A stretch of DNA of 44,579 nucleotides from Cyanobium sp. CZS48M (GCA_030373145.1 JAUCZK010000022.1:1-44579), one strand, 5' to 3'; shown: positions 8,065-18,923, numbered from the stretch's first letter. Program-made: numbers and translations. The notes: generated by a model not told the origin, from the letters alone.

Positions 8065-10001
8065 GGGCGCTCCCCCTGCCGCGCCCGGGCCCGCTGCACG
8101 GTGCCGATGAAGGCGTCCTCCAGCGATGGGGGCACCCGGCGTAGCCCCTCCAGGCTGAGTTGCGCCTGGGCCAGCAGCGGCCGCAGACCCTCGATCTCCC
8201 GCTCGGGATCATCCAGCACCAGATGGAGCCGGTCTCCGAAACGGCTCACCCGCCAGGGCTGCCAGTGGCGGCGCAGCAGGAGGGTGGCGCTCTGCAGCTG
8301 ATCCGGCGGCAGCACCAGCTCGAGCACCTGGCCCGGCTGGGCGGCCTTGATCGCTCCGGGGCTGCCCTCGATCACGTTCTCGCCAGCCACCATGAAGCAG
8401 AGCCGGTTGCACTGCTCTGCTTCCTCCAGGTAGTGGGTGGTCACCAGGATGGCGGTGCCCCGGCGGGCGAAGTCGTTGATCAGGCTCCAGAACTGACGCC
8501 GCGCCAGGGGATCCACCCCGGAGGTGGGTTCATCGAGAAAGAGCACCTCGGGGTCGTGCAGCACCGCGGCGCCGAAGGCCACTCGCTGCTTCCAGCCACC
8601 GGGCAGCTGGGCGGTGAGCAACTGCTCCTGGCCCTGCAGGCCGCAGCTGGCGATCACCCAGTCGATGCGGGCCTGCCGCAGGGATGCCGGGATGCCGTAG
8701 ACCCCGGCGTAGAACTCCAGATTCTCGCGGATCGAGAGATCGTCGTAGAGGGTGAATTTCTGGCTCATGTAGCCGATCCGCCGCAGCAGATCCGGCCCGC
8801 GCAGCCGCTCCGACTCCCCCGCCAGCACGATCTCGCCGGAGCTGGGGGCCAGCAGGCCGCAGAGCATCTTGATCGTGGTGGTCTTGCCGGCGCCGTTGGC
8901 CCCCAGCAGCCCGAAGATCTCGCCGTAGCGGATCTCCAGCGTCAGCTCACGCACGGCCTCGAAGGCCCCGAAGCGGCGGCTGAGCTGGCGGGCGTCAATG
9001 GCGAGGTCGGAGCGCTGGTGGCGGCAGCCCGTCGGGTGGGGGAAGGGCAGCAGCGGCAGCTCCCCGGCCTGGCGGCGCTGGCGGATCACCACCACGTTCT
9101 CGAGGGTGGGGCCGCTGTGGCGCAGCTCCAGCAGCGGCAACCCCTGGCGGCGGAACAGCTCCCGCACCTGGGCTTCACCCGCCACCGCATCGTTGACGAT
9201 CACATCGAGCCGGTCGCCGAAGGTCTGCACATCCACGATCGCGCCACCGCGCAGCAGCGGTTCGGCGGCCGCCGGGGCGGCGCCCTGCAGCTCCAGCCGG
9301 CTGAGGCCCAGCTCCCGCTTCAGCTCGGCCGGGCTGCCCAGGCTCTCGAGGCGCCCCTGCTGCACCAGGGCGATGCGGTGGCAGCGCTCAGCCTCCACCA
9401 GATCGGGGGTGGCGACCACGATCGTGACCCCCTCCTCCGCCAGGGTGGTGAGCACGTCCCAGAAGTCGCGGCGCGACACCGGATCCACGCCGGTGGTGGG
9501 TTCATCGAGCAGCAGCAACCGGGGTCTGTCGATCAGGGCGCAGCAAAGGGCCAGCTTCTGCTTCATGCCGCCGGAGAGCTGGCTGGCCAGACGATCGGCG
9601 AAGGGCTCCAGGCCCAGGCGCCGGAGCAGGGGACCGCGCCGCTCCCGCCAGAGCTCGGGGGGCACAAGCCGCAGGCCGGCCACATAGCGCAGGTTCTCCT
9701 CGACGCTGAGGTCGGGGTACTGGGAAAACTGCTGCGTGAGGTAGCCGACCCGCTCGCGGGCCTCACGGGGAGGCTGGCCCAGCACCCGCACCTGGCCGTC
9801 GCTGGGCTCGCTCACCCCGGCGAGGATGTGAAAGGTGCTGGTTTTGCCGGCGCCATCGGGGCCGATCAGGCCGAAGATCTCGCCGGCCCGCACGCTGAAC
9901 TCCAGACCGGCCACAGCCGCGCGGCTGCCATAGCGCTTGTGCAGCCCCTCCACGCTCACCACCAGGGCGGCGGCGGGATCAGGGGGTGAGGATCTCGGCA
10001 T
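8061..10001 (-). CDS. Tandem ABC transporter ATPase (YbhF-like, two nucleotide-binding domains)
   Basis: A 646-residue protein with two complete ABC ATPase domains. Domain 1 has Walker A GPDGAGKT (47-54), signature LSGGMKQK and Walker B LLLLDEPTTGVD. Domain 2 has Walker A GANGAGKT, a degenerate signature LPGGWKQR and Walker B VLFLDEPTSGVD. One canonical and one altered signature suggests the two ATP sites are not equivalent. The frame stays open further upstream (to 10235), but that part is a shadow of the adaptor gene. The ATG at 9999-10001, which overlaps the adaptor's 3' end by 23 bases, gives a normal N-terminus. It energises the two ABC-2 permeases downstream. Confidence 0.9.
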   Translation of the reverse strand: MPRSSPPDPAAALVVSVEGLHKRYGSRAAVAGLEFSVRAGEIFGLIGPDGAGKTSTFHILAGVSEPSDGQVRVLGQPPREARERVGYLTQQFSQYPDLSVEENLRYVAGLRLVPPELWRERRGPLLRRLGLEPFADRLASQLSGGMKQKLALCCALIDRPRLLLLDEPTTGVDPVSRRDFWDVLTTLAEEGVTIVVATPDLVEAERCHRIALVQQGRLESLGSPAELKRELGLSRLELQGAAPAAAEPLLRGGAIVDVQTFGDRLDVIVNDAVAGEAQVRELFRRQGLPLLELRHSGPTLENVVVIRQRRQAGELPLLPFPHPTGCRHQRSDLAIDARQLSRRFGAFEAVRELTLEIRYGEIFGLLGANGAGKTTTIKMLCGLLAPSSGEIVLAGESERLRGPDLLRRIGYMSQKFTLYDDLSIRENLEFYAGVYGIPASLRQARIDWVIASCGLQGQEQLLTAQLPGGWKQRVAFGAAVLHDPEVLFLDEPTSGVDPLARRQFWSLINDFARRGTAILVTTHYLEEAEQCNRLCFMVAGENVIEGSPGAIKAAQPGQVLELVLPPDQLQSATLLLRRHWQPWRVSRFGDRLHLVLDDPEREIEGLRPLLAQAQLSLEGLRRVPPSLEDAFIGTVQRARARQGERP

Positions 10002-11151
10002 CGGCGGGCATGCCCGGTTTGGCGTCACCGGCCGGATTGTCGATGGCCAGCTTGAGGCCGAACACCTGGCGCACCCGGTCGCGCTGGAAGTAGATGGTCT
10101 CGGGGGTGAAGGAGGCCTGGGCATCGACCTCCGCCACCCGCGCCGCCAGCGACCGGCTGGGGTCGGAATCGAGGAAGATCCTGGCCCGCTGGCCCAGACG
10201 CACCCGGCCGATCTCCCCCTGGGGAATGAAACCACGCAGGTACACCGTGGCTGGATCGAGCAGGGTGAGCAGGATGCGGCCGCTGGCCACCACGGCCCCA
10301 GGTTCCACGCTGCGGGAGATCACCACGGCGGCCAGGGGCGAGCGGATGGTCAGGTAGGCGGCTTCCGCCTTCACCTGCTGCTCAGCCGCCTGGGCACTGC
10401 GCACATCACTCTCGGCAGCCCGCATCCCGGCCAGGGCACGCTGGCGCTGCTCGCCCAGGGCCTGCAGCTGGGCCGAGCGGATGGAGGGATTCAGGCCCGT
10501 CGAGGCCGCCAGCGCCACAGCGCCGCGGGCCGCCTCCACCTGGCGCCGCTGGGCGTTGACCACAGCCTCGGCGGTCTCCAGGGCTGTGCGGTCCTGATCA
10601 AGCGACTGGGGTGAGGCCGCACCCTCGCGCACCAGCGATTCGGTGCGGCCCAGGGTGACCTTCGCCAGCCGCTGCTGGGCCTCGGCCTGGACCAGCTGAG
10701 CTTCGGCGCTGGCCAGATTGGCTCTGGCCTGCTCCACGCGCCCCAGGTTGTCCTGCTCGGCCTGGGCCACGGTCAGGCGGGATTCGCGGATCTGGCTGTC
10801 GAGCACATCGATCTGGGCGCGGTCCTGGTTGAGCTGCTGGCGGGCGGAGGCCAGCCGGGCCTGGGCACCACGCAGGCGGGCACGCACCTCATCGTCGTCG
10901 AGGCGCACCAGCAGCTGCCCGGCCTTGACCCGCTCCCCTTCTCGGACCGTGACCTCAGCCACACGGCCACCGATCCTGGCGCCGAGATCGGTTTCGTAGC
11001 CCTCGATCCGCCCGCTCAGCCTCAGGGGGCCGGTGCCAGTTCGCCCCAGCCAGAGCCAGCCCGCCAGGCCAGCGGCCGCCAGGGCCACACCAGCACCGGC
11101 CAACAGCTGCTGACGCCGGGACCAGGCCAGGGGCCGCAGCTTCAGGCGCAC
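9979..11151 (-). CDS. HlyD-family membrane-fusion (adaptor) protein, YbhG-like
   Basis: A 390-residue periplasmic adaptor. It has one N-terminal membrane anchor (about residues 17-34), a lipoyl/barrel half beginning GARIGGRVAEVTVREGERVKAGQLLVRLD, a long alanine- and glutamine-rich coiled-coil hairpin (about 100-260), then the second lipoyl half with IRSPLAAVVISRSVEPGAVV and a beta-barrel. Such proteins link an inner-membrane ABC exporter to the cell envelope. It starts at GTG inside the last ten bases of the pentapeptide gene, so it belongs to the same message. Confidence 0.9.
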   Translation of the reverse strand: MRLKLRPLAWSRRQQLLAGAGVALAAAGLAGWLWLGRTGTGPLRLSGRIEGYETDLGARIGGRVAEVTVREGERVKAGQLLVRLDDDEVRARLRGAQARLASARQQLNQDRAQIDVLDSQIRESRLTVAQAEQDNLGRVEQARANLASAEAQLVQAEAQQRLAKVTLGRTESLVREGAASPQSLDQDRTALETAEAVVNAQRRQVEAARGAVALAASTGLNPSIRSAQLQALGEQRQRALAGMRAAESDVRSAQAAEQQVKAEAAYLTIRSPLAAVVISRSVEPGAVVASGRILLTLLDPATVYLRGFIPQGEIGRVRLGQRARIFLDSDPSRSLAARVAEVDAQASFTPETIYFQRDRVRQVFGLKLAIDNPAGDAKPGMPADAEILTP

Positions 11152-11825
11152 CCCGAGTTGCCCGCGGGCAGACGGGCTCCCTCCAGGCAGGCGCCGCCCA
11201 GATCGCTGCCTCCCAGCTGGCAGTCGCGCAGGTCACAGCCGCTGAGATCGGCGCCGGTCAGATCGGCATCGCGCAGGTTGGCGCCATAGAGGCAGGCCCC
11301 GCGCAAGCTGGCACCGCGCAGCTGGGCGCCCAGGAACTGGGTGTAGCTGAGGTCAGCCCCTTCGAAGTCGGCACCGCCCAGATCGGTGTGCTGATCGAGC
11401 CCGGAGCGGAAATCGGCCTCCACCAGCCGGGCCCCGCGCCAGTGGCTGTTGGCGGCCACCACGCCGCGCAGGCAGCAGCGGTGCATCAGGGCACGACTGA
11501 AATCGGCCCGCTGCAGGCGGGATCCCGAGAGATCGGCCTCCTGCCAGCTGGAGCCTGCGGCCTGCAGACCAGAGAGGTCTGCGCCCCAGATCAGGGCCTG
11601 CTGGAAGCTGGCGCCTTCGACGCAGGCCTCGCGCAGACAGGCATGGCCGAAGCGCGCCTCACGGAAGCAGCCCAGGCTCAGGTCGCAACCGGAGAGATCG
11701 AGATGGAGGCCGTCGGCATCGGGCAGGCGGAGGCCGACGAAACTGCGGCGGCCGCTGACGAGGGCCTGGCGCAGCTCATCGATCGAAGCGGGCAGGGGCG
11801 GCGGCGGGGTGGCTGCTGTGGCCAT
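11142..11825 (-). CDS. Pentapeptide-repeat protein
   Basis: A 227-residue protein; about residues 30-220 are made of A(D/N/C)LxX-type five-residue repeats, for example GADLSGCDLRDCQLGGSDLGGACLEGARL, predicted to form a right-handed quadrilateral beta helix. No signal peptide or membrane helix is seen, so it is probably cytoplasmic. It sits between the ArsR-type repressor and the exporter genes, with overlaps of one base and ten bases, so it is co-expressed with both. Known pentapeptide proteins include DNA-mimic gyrase protectors (Qnr, MfpA, AlbG) but also many proteins of unknown role. A self-protection role beside an exporter is an inference only. Confidence 0.85.
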   Translation of the reverse strand: MATAATPPPPLPASIDELRQALVSGRRSFVGLRLPDADGLHLDLSGCDLSLGCFREARFGHACLREACVEGASFQQALIWGADLSGLQAAGSSWQEADLSGSRLQRADFSRALMHRCCLRGVVAANSHWRGARLVEADFRSGLDQHTDLGGADFEGADLSYTQFLGAQLRGASLRGACLYGANLRDADLTGADLSGCDLRDCQLGGSDLGGACLEGARLPAGNSGCA

Positions 11826-12130
11826 CAGAAGATCGCCGCCAGATCATCGAGTTGCTGGCGGCGGGCGGCCATCAGCAGCTTCTCGGCCTGGGCCATCAGC
11901 CGGAACACCCCCTTGTCGATCACTTCATAGAACACGAGGCTGCCCTCGGGGCGGCGGCGCACCACACCGGCGATCATCAGCAGCTTGAGGTGCTTCGAGA
12001 CCAGCGCCTGGCTGAGGCCGGTCTTCTCCACCACGGCAGTGACGTTGAGGGCGCCGGAGCGCAGGGCCTCCAGCACCGTGAGGCGGTTGGGCTCGGAGAA
12101 CACCTTGAAGTAGTCGGCAAGGGCTTCCAT
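11825..12130 (-). CDS. ArsR/SmtB-type repressor lacking cysteines
   Basis: A 101-residue winged-helix protein with the ArsR opening FKVFSEPNRLTVLEAL and recognition helix SQALVSKHLKLL, then the wing RRRPEGSLVFYEV. It has no cysteine at all, and the usual metal motif ELCVCDL is replaced by ALNVTAVVEKT, so an SmtB/ArsR thiol metal site is absent; another ligand is likely. I chose the ATG at 12130 because homologues begin just before the LADYFKVFSEPNR helix; a longer frame (to 12193) would run into the divergent promoter region. It is the first gene of the exporter operon and is divergent from the acsF2-like gene, so it may control both. Confidence 0.85.
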   Translation of the reverse strand: MEALADYFKVFSEPNRLTVLEALRSGALNVTAVVEKTGLSQALVSKHLKLLMIAGVVRRRPEGSLVFYEVIDKGVFRLMAQAEKLLMAARRQQLDDLAAIF

Positions 12131-12156
12131 GGCGGTGAAATGACGCGGGAGCACAG

Positions 12157-12175
12157 GCTTAAACAAAACTTTAGC
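12157..12175. promoter_or_regulatory. Imperfect dyad between the ArsR-type gene and the cyclase gene
   Basis: GCTTAAAC, AAAAC and TTTAGC form an AT-rich imperfect inverted repeat (arms GCTTAAA and TTTAGC, one base bulged) 27 bases upstream of the repressor start. AT-rich dyads in this position are usual autoregulatory operators of ArsR-family proteins. The assignment rests on position and symmetry only. Confidence 0.3.
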
Positions 12176-12216
12176 GCGCTGCCGCGGCAACACCGGAATG
12201 CAAAGACGGAGTTTCG

Positions 12217-12240
12217 CGGTATCATGCTGTCGTTATGCAT
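12217..12240 (+). promoter_or_regulatory. Sequence element shared with the HO-HemN promoter region
   Basis: This stretch begins CGGTAT and ends ATGCAT, 26 bases before the cyclase start codon. A similar element lies in inverted orientation at 20567-20591, upstream of the HO-HemN gene. With one gap I count 18 identical positions out of 24, including both six-base ends and an internal CGT. It may be a common operator or activator site of low-oxygen tetrapyrrole genes. The regulator is unknown. Confidence 0.4.
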
Positions 12241-12265
12241 TTCGCGTCAGAGCGCAACTCCGCCG

Positions 12266-13294
12266 ATGACCACCGCCACTGCAGCCCTGGCCACCACCCC
12301 GCACCTGCGCGAGGACCTGCTGACGCCCCGCTTCTACACCACCGAGATCGAGAAGGCGGCCCGCACCGACCTCAACGGCCAGCGGCCGGCATTCGAGGCG
12401 ATGCTCAACGAAATGGAGACCGACTACAACCGCGACCACTTCGATCGCAAGGTGCCGCTGGATCGACTCAAAGGCCTCAGCCCCGAGGAGAAGGAGGCCT
12501 ACGAGAGCTACCTGGTCCGCTCCTGCGTCTCGGAGTTCTCTGGCTTCCTGCTCTTCAAGGAACTCTCCAGGCGCCTGCTTCAGGCGGAGCGCCCCGAGCT
12601 CGGACGGCTGTTCCAGCTGATGGCCCGCGATGAGGCCCGCCATGCCGGCTTCCTCAACCGGGCTCTGGTGGCCGAGGGCATCACGCTCGATCTGCCCAAA
12701 CTGAGCACCAGAAGGCCGATCACCTGGTTCCCACTCAGCTGGGTGCTCTACAGCGTGTTTCTCTCCGAGAAGATCGGCTACTGGCGCTACATCCTGATCG
12801 ATCGCCATCTCAAGGCCAGCCCCGACAACAACTTCGCGCCGCTGTTCGATTTCTTCGAGCCCTGGTGCCAGGACGAGAACCGCCACGGCGACATCTTCAA
12901 CGTGCTGATCCGCTGCTGGCCATCCCTGCGCCAGGGTCTGCGCGGACGGCTGCTCAGCCGCTTCTTCCTCTGGAGCGTGTTCCTCACCCACAGCCTGACG
13001 GTGTGTGAGCGGGGTGACTTCTACCGGATCCTGGGCATGGATCCCGCCAGCTTCGATGCTGAGGTGATGCGCCAGACCAACCGCACCGCACGCCGTGCCT
13101 TCCCCTGGGTGTTCGATCTCGAGGGCAGCCGCTACCTCGAGCTGCGAGACCGGATGGTGGCCTGCCACCGCGAATTGCAGGCCGGCAAGGCCGAGGGCGC
13201 CGGTCCCCTGCGGCAGCTGGGGAGGCGGCTGCGTTTCGGCCGGTTGCTGCTCGAGCAGTTCCTGCAACCGATGGTTCCGGCTTCGGCAGGATGA
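12266..13294 (+). CDS. acsF: Mg-protoporphyrin IX monomethyl ester oxidative cyclase, ChlA2-like
   Basis: A 342-residue diiron enzyme that uses oxygen to close the isocyclic ring of (proto)chlorophyllide. It has LLTPRFYTT near the N-terminus, the iron-ligand segments SEFSGFLLFKEL (about 89-100), ARDEARHAGF (about 120-129) and CQDENRHGDIF. As far as I recall the two Synechocystis enzymes, the segments SEFSGFLLFKEL, SEKIGYWRYIL and FLTHSLTVCERGDFY are closer to ChlA2, the micro-oxic isoform, than to ChlA1. The frame is open further upstream, but ATG 12266 matches the family's length. The stop overlaps the next gene's ATG as ATGA. Divergent from the ArsR-type gene. Confidence 0.93.
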   Translation: MTTATAALATTPHLREDLLTPRFYTTEIEKAARTDLNGQRPAFEAMLNEMETDYNRDHFDRKVPLDRLKGLSPEEKEAYESYLVRSCVSEFSGFLLFKELSRRLLQAERPELGRLFQLMARDEARHAGFLNRALVAEGITLDLPKLSTRRPITWFPLSWVLYSVFLSEKIGYWRYILIDRHLKASPDNNFAPLFDFFEPWCQDENRHGDIFNVLIRCWPSLRQGLRGRLLSRFFLWSVFLTHSLTVCERGDFYRILGMDPASFDAEVMRQTNRTARRAFPWVFDLEGSRYLELRDRMVACHRELQAGKAEGAGPLRQLGRRLRFGRLLLEQFLQPMVPASAG

Positions 13295-14178
13295 GCAGCA
13301 CAGCATCGGTGGCACGCATGACGACAGGCGTTCCTTCCAGGCTTGAGGGCATCCCGGTGCGGCCGGCGACGCTGCGCCCCCAGTGGAAGATCGTGCTGTT
13401 CATGGCGGCGATCCATGCGCTGGCGCTGGTGGCCCTGCTGCCGCGCTTCTGGAGCCCCACTGCCGTGGCGGTGCTGCTGCTGCTCTACTGGCTCACCGGC
13501 TGTGTGGGGGTGACCCTGGGCTACCACCGCCTCCTCAGCCACCGGGCGTTCCGGGTGCCTGGCTGGCTGGAGGGGTTGATCACCACCTGCGGTGCCCTGA
13601 GCTGTCAGCAGGGTCCGATCGACTGGGTGGGGCTGCACCGCCATCACCATCTCCATTCCGACGAGCCCGCCGATCACCACAACAGCCATCTGGGCTTCTG
13701 GTGGAGCCACATGGGCTGGATGCTGCGGGAGGTTCCGGCGGCCCGCAGCGTCCACCAGCTCACGCCCGACCTGCAGGGCAACGGCTACTACCAGTGGCTG
13801 AACCGCCACTTCCTGCTGCTGCAGCTGCCCCTGGGCCTGCTCCTCTACGGGCTGGGGGAGTGGAGCGGCGCGGGCGGCTGGGCCCTGGTGCTCTGGGGCA
13901 TCCCCCTGCGGCTAGTGCTCGTCTATCACGCCACCTGGCTGGTGAATTCGGCCACCCACCGCTGGGGCTACGTGAGCCACCCGAGCGACGACTGCTCGCG
14001 CAACTCGTGGTGGGTGGCCCTGCTCACCTTCGGCGAGGGCTGGCACAACAATCACCACGCCCAACCCAGCAGCGCCCGCATGGGCTGGGCCTGGTGGGAG
14101 TTCGATCTCACCTGGTGGCACATCCTGCTGCTGCACCGGCTGGGACTGGCCGACCGAATCCGTCTGGCCCGGTTCTGA
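13291..14178 (+). CDS. Fatty-acid (acyl-lipid/acyl-CoA) desaturase, DesC-like
   Basis: A 295-residue membrane di-iron desaturase with all three histidine boxes: HRLLSH (79-84), HRHHH (116-120) and HNNHH (about 254-258), between four or so hydrophobic segments. This arrangement is that of delta-9 desaturases that put the first double bond into stearoyl or palmitoyl chains. The ATG overlaps the cyclase stop, so the two are translationally coupled. Both enzymes consume oxygen, and pairing them suggests a desaturase isoform for the same (perhaps low-oxygen) condition. An internal ATG at about 13318 could be an alternative start. Confidence 0.92.
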   Translation: MSSTASVARMTTGVPSRLEGIPVRPATLRPQWKIVLFMAAIHALALVALLPRFWSPTAVAVLLLLYWLTGCVGVTLGYHRLLSHRAFRVPGWLEGLITTCGALSCQQGPIDWVGLHRHHHLHSDEPADHHNSHLGFWWSHMGWMLREVPAARSVHQLTPDLQGNGYYQWLNRHFLLLQLPLGLLLYGLGEWSGAGGWALVLWGIPLRLVLVYHATWLVNSATHRWGYVSHPSDDCSRNSWWVALLTFGEGWHNNHHAQPSSARMGWAWWEFDLTWWHILLLHRLGLADRIRLARF

Positions 14179-14233
14179 GCGCAGCGACACCGCTTCTCCC
14201 TTCGCCTTTCGATCGACACGACGCTCCTCTCCC

Positions 14234-14939
14234 ATGACCTCAGACCCCCACGGCTGCCAGCCGGCGCGTGTGTTCATCGGCTACGACCCCCGTGAGGAGG
14301 TTGCCGTGAACGTGCTCACCGCGTCGTTCCAGGCCCACGCCAGCATCCCGGTACAGATCGCCCAGGTGCGGCTCGATCAGCTGAGGGGCGTGTACACCCG
14401 CGAGCATGACCCGAAGCAGAGCACCGCATTCTCCTTCAGCCGCTTCCTGGTGCCCTGGCTGGCCGGCTACCAGGGCTGGGCCCTGTTCATCGACGCCGAC
14501 ATGCTCTGCCTGGGCGACATCGCCGAGCTCTGGGCCCTGCGCGACGAGCACACGGCGGTGCAGGTGGTGAAGCACCGGCACGAGTGCGAGCCGGGGCTGA
14601 AATTCCAGGGCATGCCCCAGACGCCCTATGGCCGCAAGAACTGGTCGTCGGTGATGTTGTTCAACTGCGAGCGCTGCCGGGCCCTGACCCCGGAGTACGT
14701 GAACACGGCCACGGGGCTGGAGCTGCACCAGTTCCGCTGGCTGGCGGATGAGGAGATCGGCGAACTCCCGCCGGAGTGGAACGTGCTGGTGGGGGTGCAG
14801 GAGCTGCCACCCGAACCCAGGGTGCTGCACTACACCCTGGGCGGCCCCTGGTTCGACGACTGCCGCACCATGCCCGAATCAGGGCGCTGGCTCGAGGCCC
14901 GCGCCGCGATGAACCAGCCCCTGCCGGTGGACCAGCCCC

Positions 14940-14968
<29 letters not shown>
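14234..14968 (+). CDS. Glycosyltransferase-like protein (GT8-type fold)
   Basis: A 244-residue cytoplasmic protein beginning RVFIGYDPREEVAVNVL. It contains LFIDADMLCLGDIAELW, with the DAD metal/nucleotide-binding triad typical of GT-A glycosyltransferases, and a C-terminal LHYTLGGPWFDDC like the HYxGxxKPW motif of GT8 enzymes. Sugar donor and acceptor cannot be told. It follows the desaturase by 55 bases on the same strand and may share its transcript. Its last 29 bases overlap the convergent transketolase-like gene. Confidence 0.75.
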
Positions 14969-16853
<1,885 letters not shown>

Positions 16854-16946
16854 GGGGGGAGGGGCCAGGCGCTGGACCCAGGATGCCCCCGCCGCCGCAC
16901 CTGGGCACAGCGCCGGTGCGGATGAACACCCTTTCTCGCAGGTCCT

Positions 16947-17642
16947 TCAGCGGATCTGGCCGCCGACAGACTGTGGTTGATCGGCGATGATCCGGCCGTC
17001 CTGGAGCTGGATGATCCGTTCACTGTTCTGGGCCACCGAAGGGTCGTGGGTGACCAGCACGATCGTGAGGCCACTGGCGTGGAGCCCCGAGATCAGCTCG
17101 ATCACCTCCCCGCCGGTGCGTGTATCGAGCGCCCCTGTGGGTTCATCGGCCAGCAGCAGCTCAGGCTGGTTCACGAGAGCTCGGGCGATCGCCACCCGCT
17201 GCTGCTGCCCTCCGGACAGTTGGTAGGGGCGATTGGCCAGGCGATCAGCGAGCCCCACCTGCTCCAGCATCGCTTCGGCACGCTCGCGCCGCTCAGCCCG
17301 TGCGTAGCCCGCATAGACCATCGGCAGCATCACGTTCTGGAGAGCGGTGAGACGGGGCAGCAGATTGAATTGCTGGAACACAAACCCGATCTGGATGTTG
17401 CGGATGTCGGTGCGTTCGTTGTCGCTCAGCCGGGTGATGTCACGAGCATCGAAGTAGTACTGGCCACTGGTGGGCTGCTCCAGGCAGCCCAGAATGTTCA
17501 TCAAGGTGGACTTCCCCGAGCCGGAGGTTCCCACGATCGCCGCATACTCTCCGCGCAGCACCGTGAGATCAATGCCGTGCAGAATCGGCACGTCCACGTC
17601 GCCCATCCGATACGCCTTGGTGATCCTGCGCAGTTGCAGCAT
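16947..17642 (-). CDS. ABC transporter ATPase, MacB/LolD type
   Basis: A 231-residue ATPase with Walker [10 protein letters not shown], signature [15 protein letters not shown], Walker [13 protein letters not shown] and the H-loop [21 protein letters not shown] is characteristic of the MacB/LolD/FtsE group. It is the last gene of a three-gene operon, starting three bases after the permease stop. In E. coli MacB this domain is fused to the permease; here the parts are separate. Confidence 0.9.
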   Translation of the reverse strand: MLQLRRITKAYRMGDVDVPILHGIDLTVLRGEYAAIVGTSGSGKSTLMNILGCLEQPTSGQYYFDARDITRLSDNERTDIRNIQIGFVFQQFNLLPRLTALQNVMLPMVYAGYARAERRERAEAMLEQVGLADRLANRPYQLSGGQQQRVAIARALVNQPELLLADEPTGALDTRTGGEVIELISGLHASGLTIVLVTHDPSVAQNSERIIQLQDGRIIADQPQSVGGQIR

Positions 17643-17645
17643 GGT

Positions 17646-18923
17646 TCAGTCGCTGCGTAGAGCTGTCATCGGGTCGAGCTGGGCGGCTCTGTTGGCGGGA
17701 TAGGCCCCGAAGAACACCCCGATCACCAGGCAGAAGGCCAGCGACCAACCCACCGCATCGACGGCGATTCCGCTGCTCCAGCCGAAAGCCGCATTGATCG
17801 CCAGCGACGCCACCACTCCGAGCAGGACCCCCAGCAGTCCGCCTGCCAACGACAGCACGGTGGACTCGATCAGGAACTGGCGCAGGATGTCACTGCAGCG
17901 GGCACCGATGGCACGGCGGATGCCGATCTCCCGGGTGCGCTCGGTGACCGAGACCAGCATGATGTTCATGATCCCGATCCCCCCGACCAGCAGGGAGATG
18001 GCGGCCGATCCCCCCAACAACGCCGTGAACACATTGGCCACGGCGTTGGAGGCACTGACCAGATCGGCCTGGTTGCGGATGAAGAAATCGTCGTCCCGCG
18101 GCGGCACGATCCGGTGGCGAAGCCGCAGAAGATTGGTGATCTGATATTCGGCCGCCTCCATGCTCTCGGCCGAGCGCGCCGAAACGGCGATGCTGTCCAC
18201 CGACACGCCTGCCGTGGTGTTCACCCCAACGATGCGCGAGGCCATCGTGGTGAGGGGGATCAACACCTGATCATCCTGATCGCGGAAGCCGGTGCTGCCC
18301 TTGAACTCCAGGGTGCCGATCACCGTGAAGGTCTCGCCGCGGATGCGGATCGTGCGATCGAGCGCGCTGCTGGCTGTCAGCCCCAGGCTGTCGACCACGG
18401 TCTGCCCCAGCACCGCCACCCGGGCAGCCTGATTGAGTTCGGCCTCGTTGAAAAACCGCCCGCTCAGGGGCAGGAAGTCGCGCACCCTCACGTAGGACGG
18501 AGTGCTGCCCACGACCGTGGTGTTGGTGTTGCGCTCAGCCAGCACGACCTGCGTGCGCTGACTCAGGTTCGGGGCCACATCCGCCACGGCCGGAATGGAC
18601 GCGGCGATCGCTTTGGCGTCCTCCCAGATCAACGTGGTGGCCGAGCCTGCTCCCCGCGAGGCAGGGCCGCCGCCGGCCGCCACGCCGCTCTGAACAAAGA
18701 TCAGGTTCGAACCCAGTGATTTCAGCTGGTTCTCGGTCTGGAGCTGGGCGCCGCGTCCAATCGTCACCATGCTGATCACAGCGCCGATGCCGATGATCAC
18801 CCCCAGCATCGTGAGCGCCGAGCGCATCCGGTTGGCCAGAAGCGACGACCAGGCCAGCGCGATCGTTTCGGCCAGATCACTGCCTCTGCGCGGGCGCGGG
18901 TGACCCTGGAGGGGTGTTCGCAT
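17646..18923 (-). CDS. MacB/FtsX-like ABC permease
   Basis: A 425-residue permease. The N-terminal helix (about residues 29-55) follows ETIALAWSSLLANRMRSALTMLGVIIGIGAVISMVTIG, the MacB_PCD signature. A large periplasmic domain spans about 60-290, and three C-terminal helices form the FtsX domain, with VTERTREIGIRRAIGA between the first two. This fold works by mechanotransmission in the MacAB-TolC class rather than by moving substrate through the membrane. It overlaps the adaptor stop by one base. Substrate unknown. Confidence 0.9.
   Translation of the reverse strand: MRTPLQGHPRPRRGSDLAETIALAWSSLLANRMRSALTMLGVIIGIGAVISMVTIGRGAQLQTENQLKSLGSNLIFVQSGVAAGGGPASRGAGSATTLIWEDAKAIAASIPAVADVAPNLSQRTQVVLAERNTNTTVVGSTPSYVRVRDFLPLSGRFFNEAELNQAARVAVLGQTVVDSLGLTASSALDRTIRIRGETFTVIGTLEFKGSTGFRDQDDQVLIPLTTMASRIVGVNTTAGVSVDSIAVSARSAESMEAAEYQITNLLRLRHRIVPPRDDDFFIRNQADLVSASNAVANVFTALLGGSAAISLLVGGIGIMNIMLVSVTERTREIGIRRAIGARCSDILRQFLIESTVLSLAGGLLGVLLGVVASLAINAAFGWSSGIAVDAVGWSLAFCLVIGVFFGAYPANRAAQLDPMTALRSD

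Noticed and set aside
8160-9989. Very long plus-strand open frame opposite the ABC ATPase gene
   Set aside because: It is the complement of a GC-rich coding gene with full Walker and signature motifs; its own translation is rich in His, Gln and Gly with no domain.
18700-18725. GGTTCGAACCC resembling a tRNA T-loop
   Set aside because: It is inside the MacB-like permease coding region and no acceptor or anticodon stem can be formed around it.
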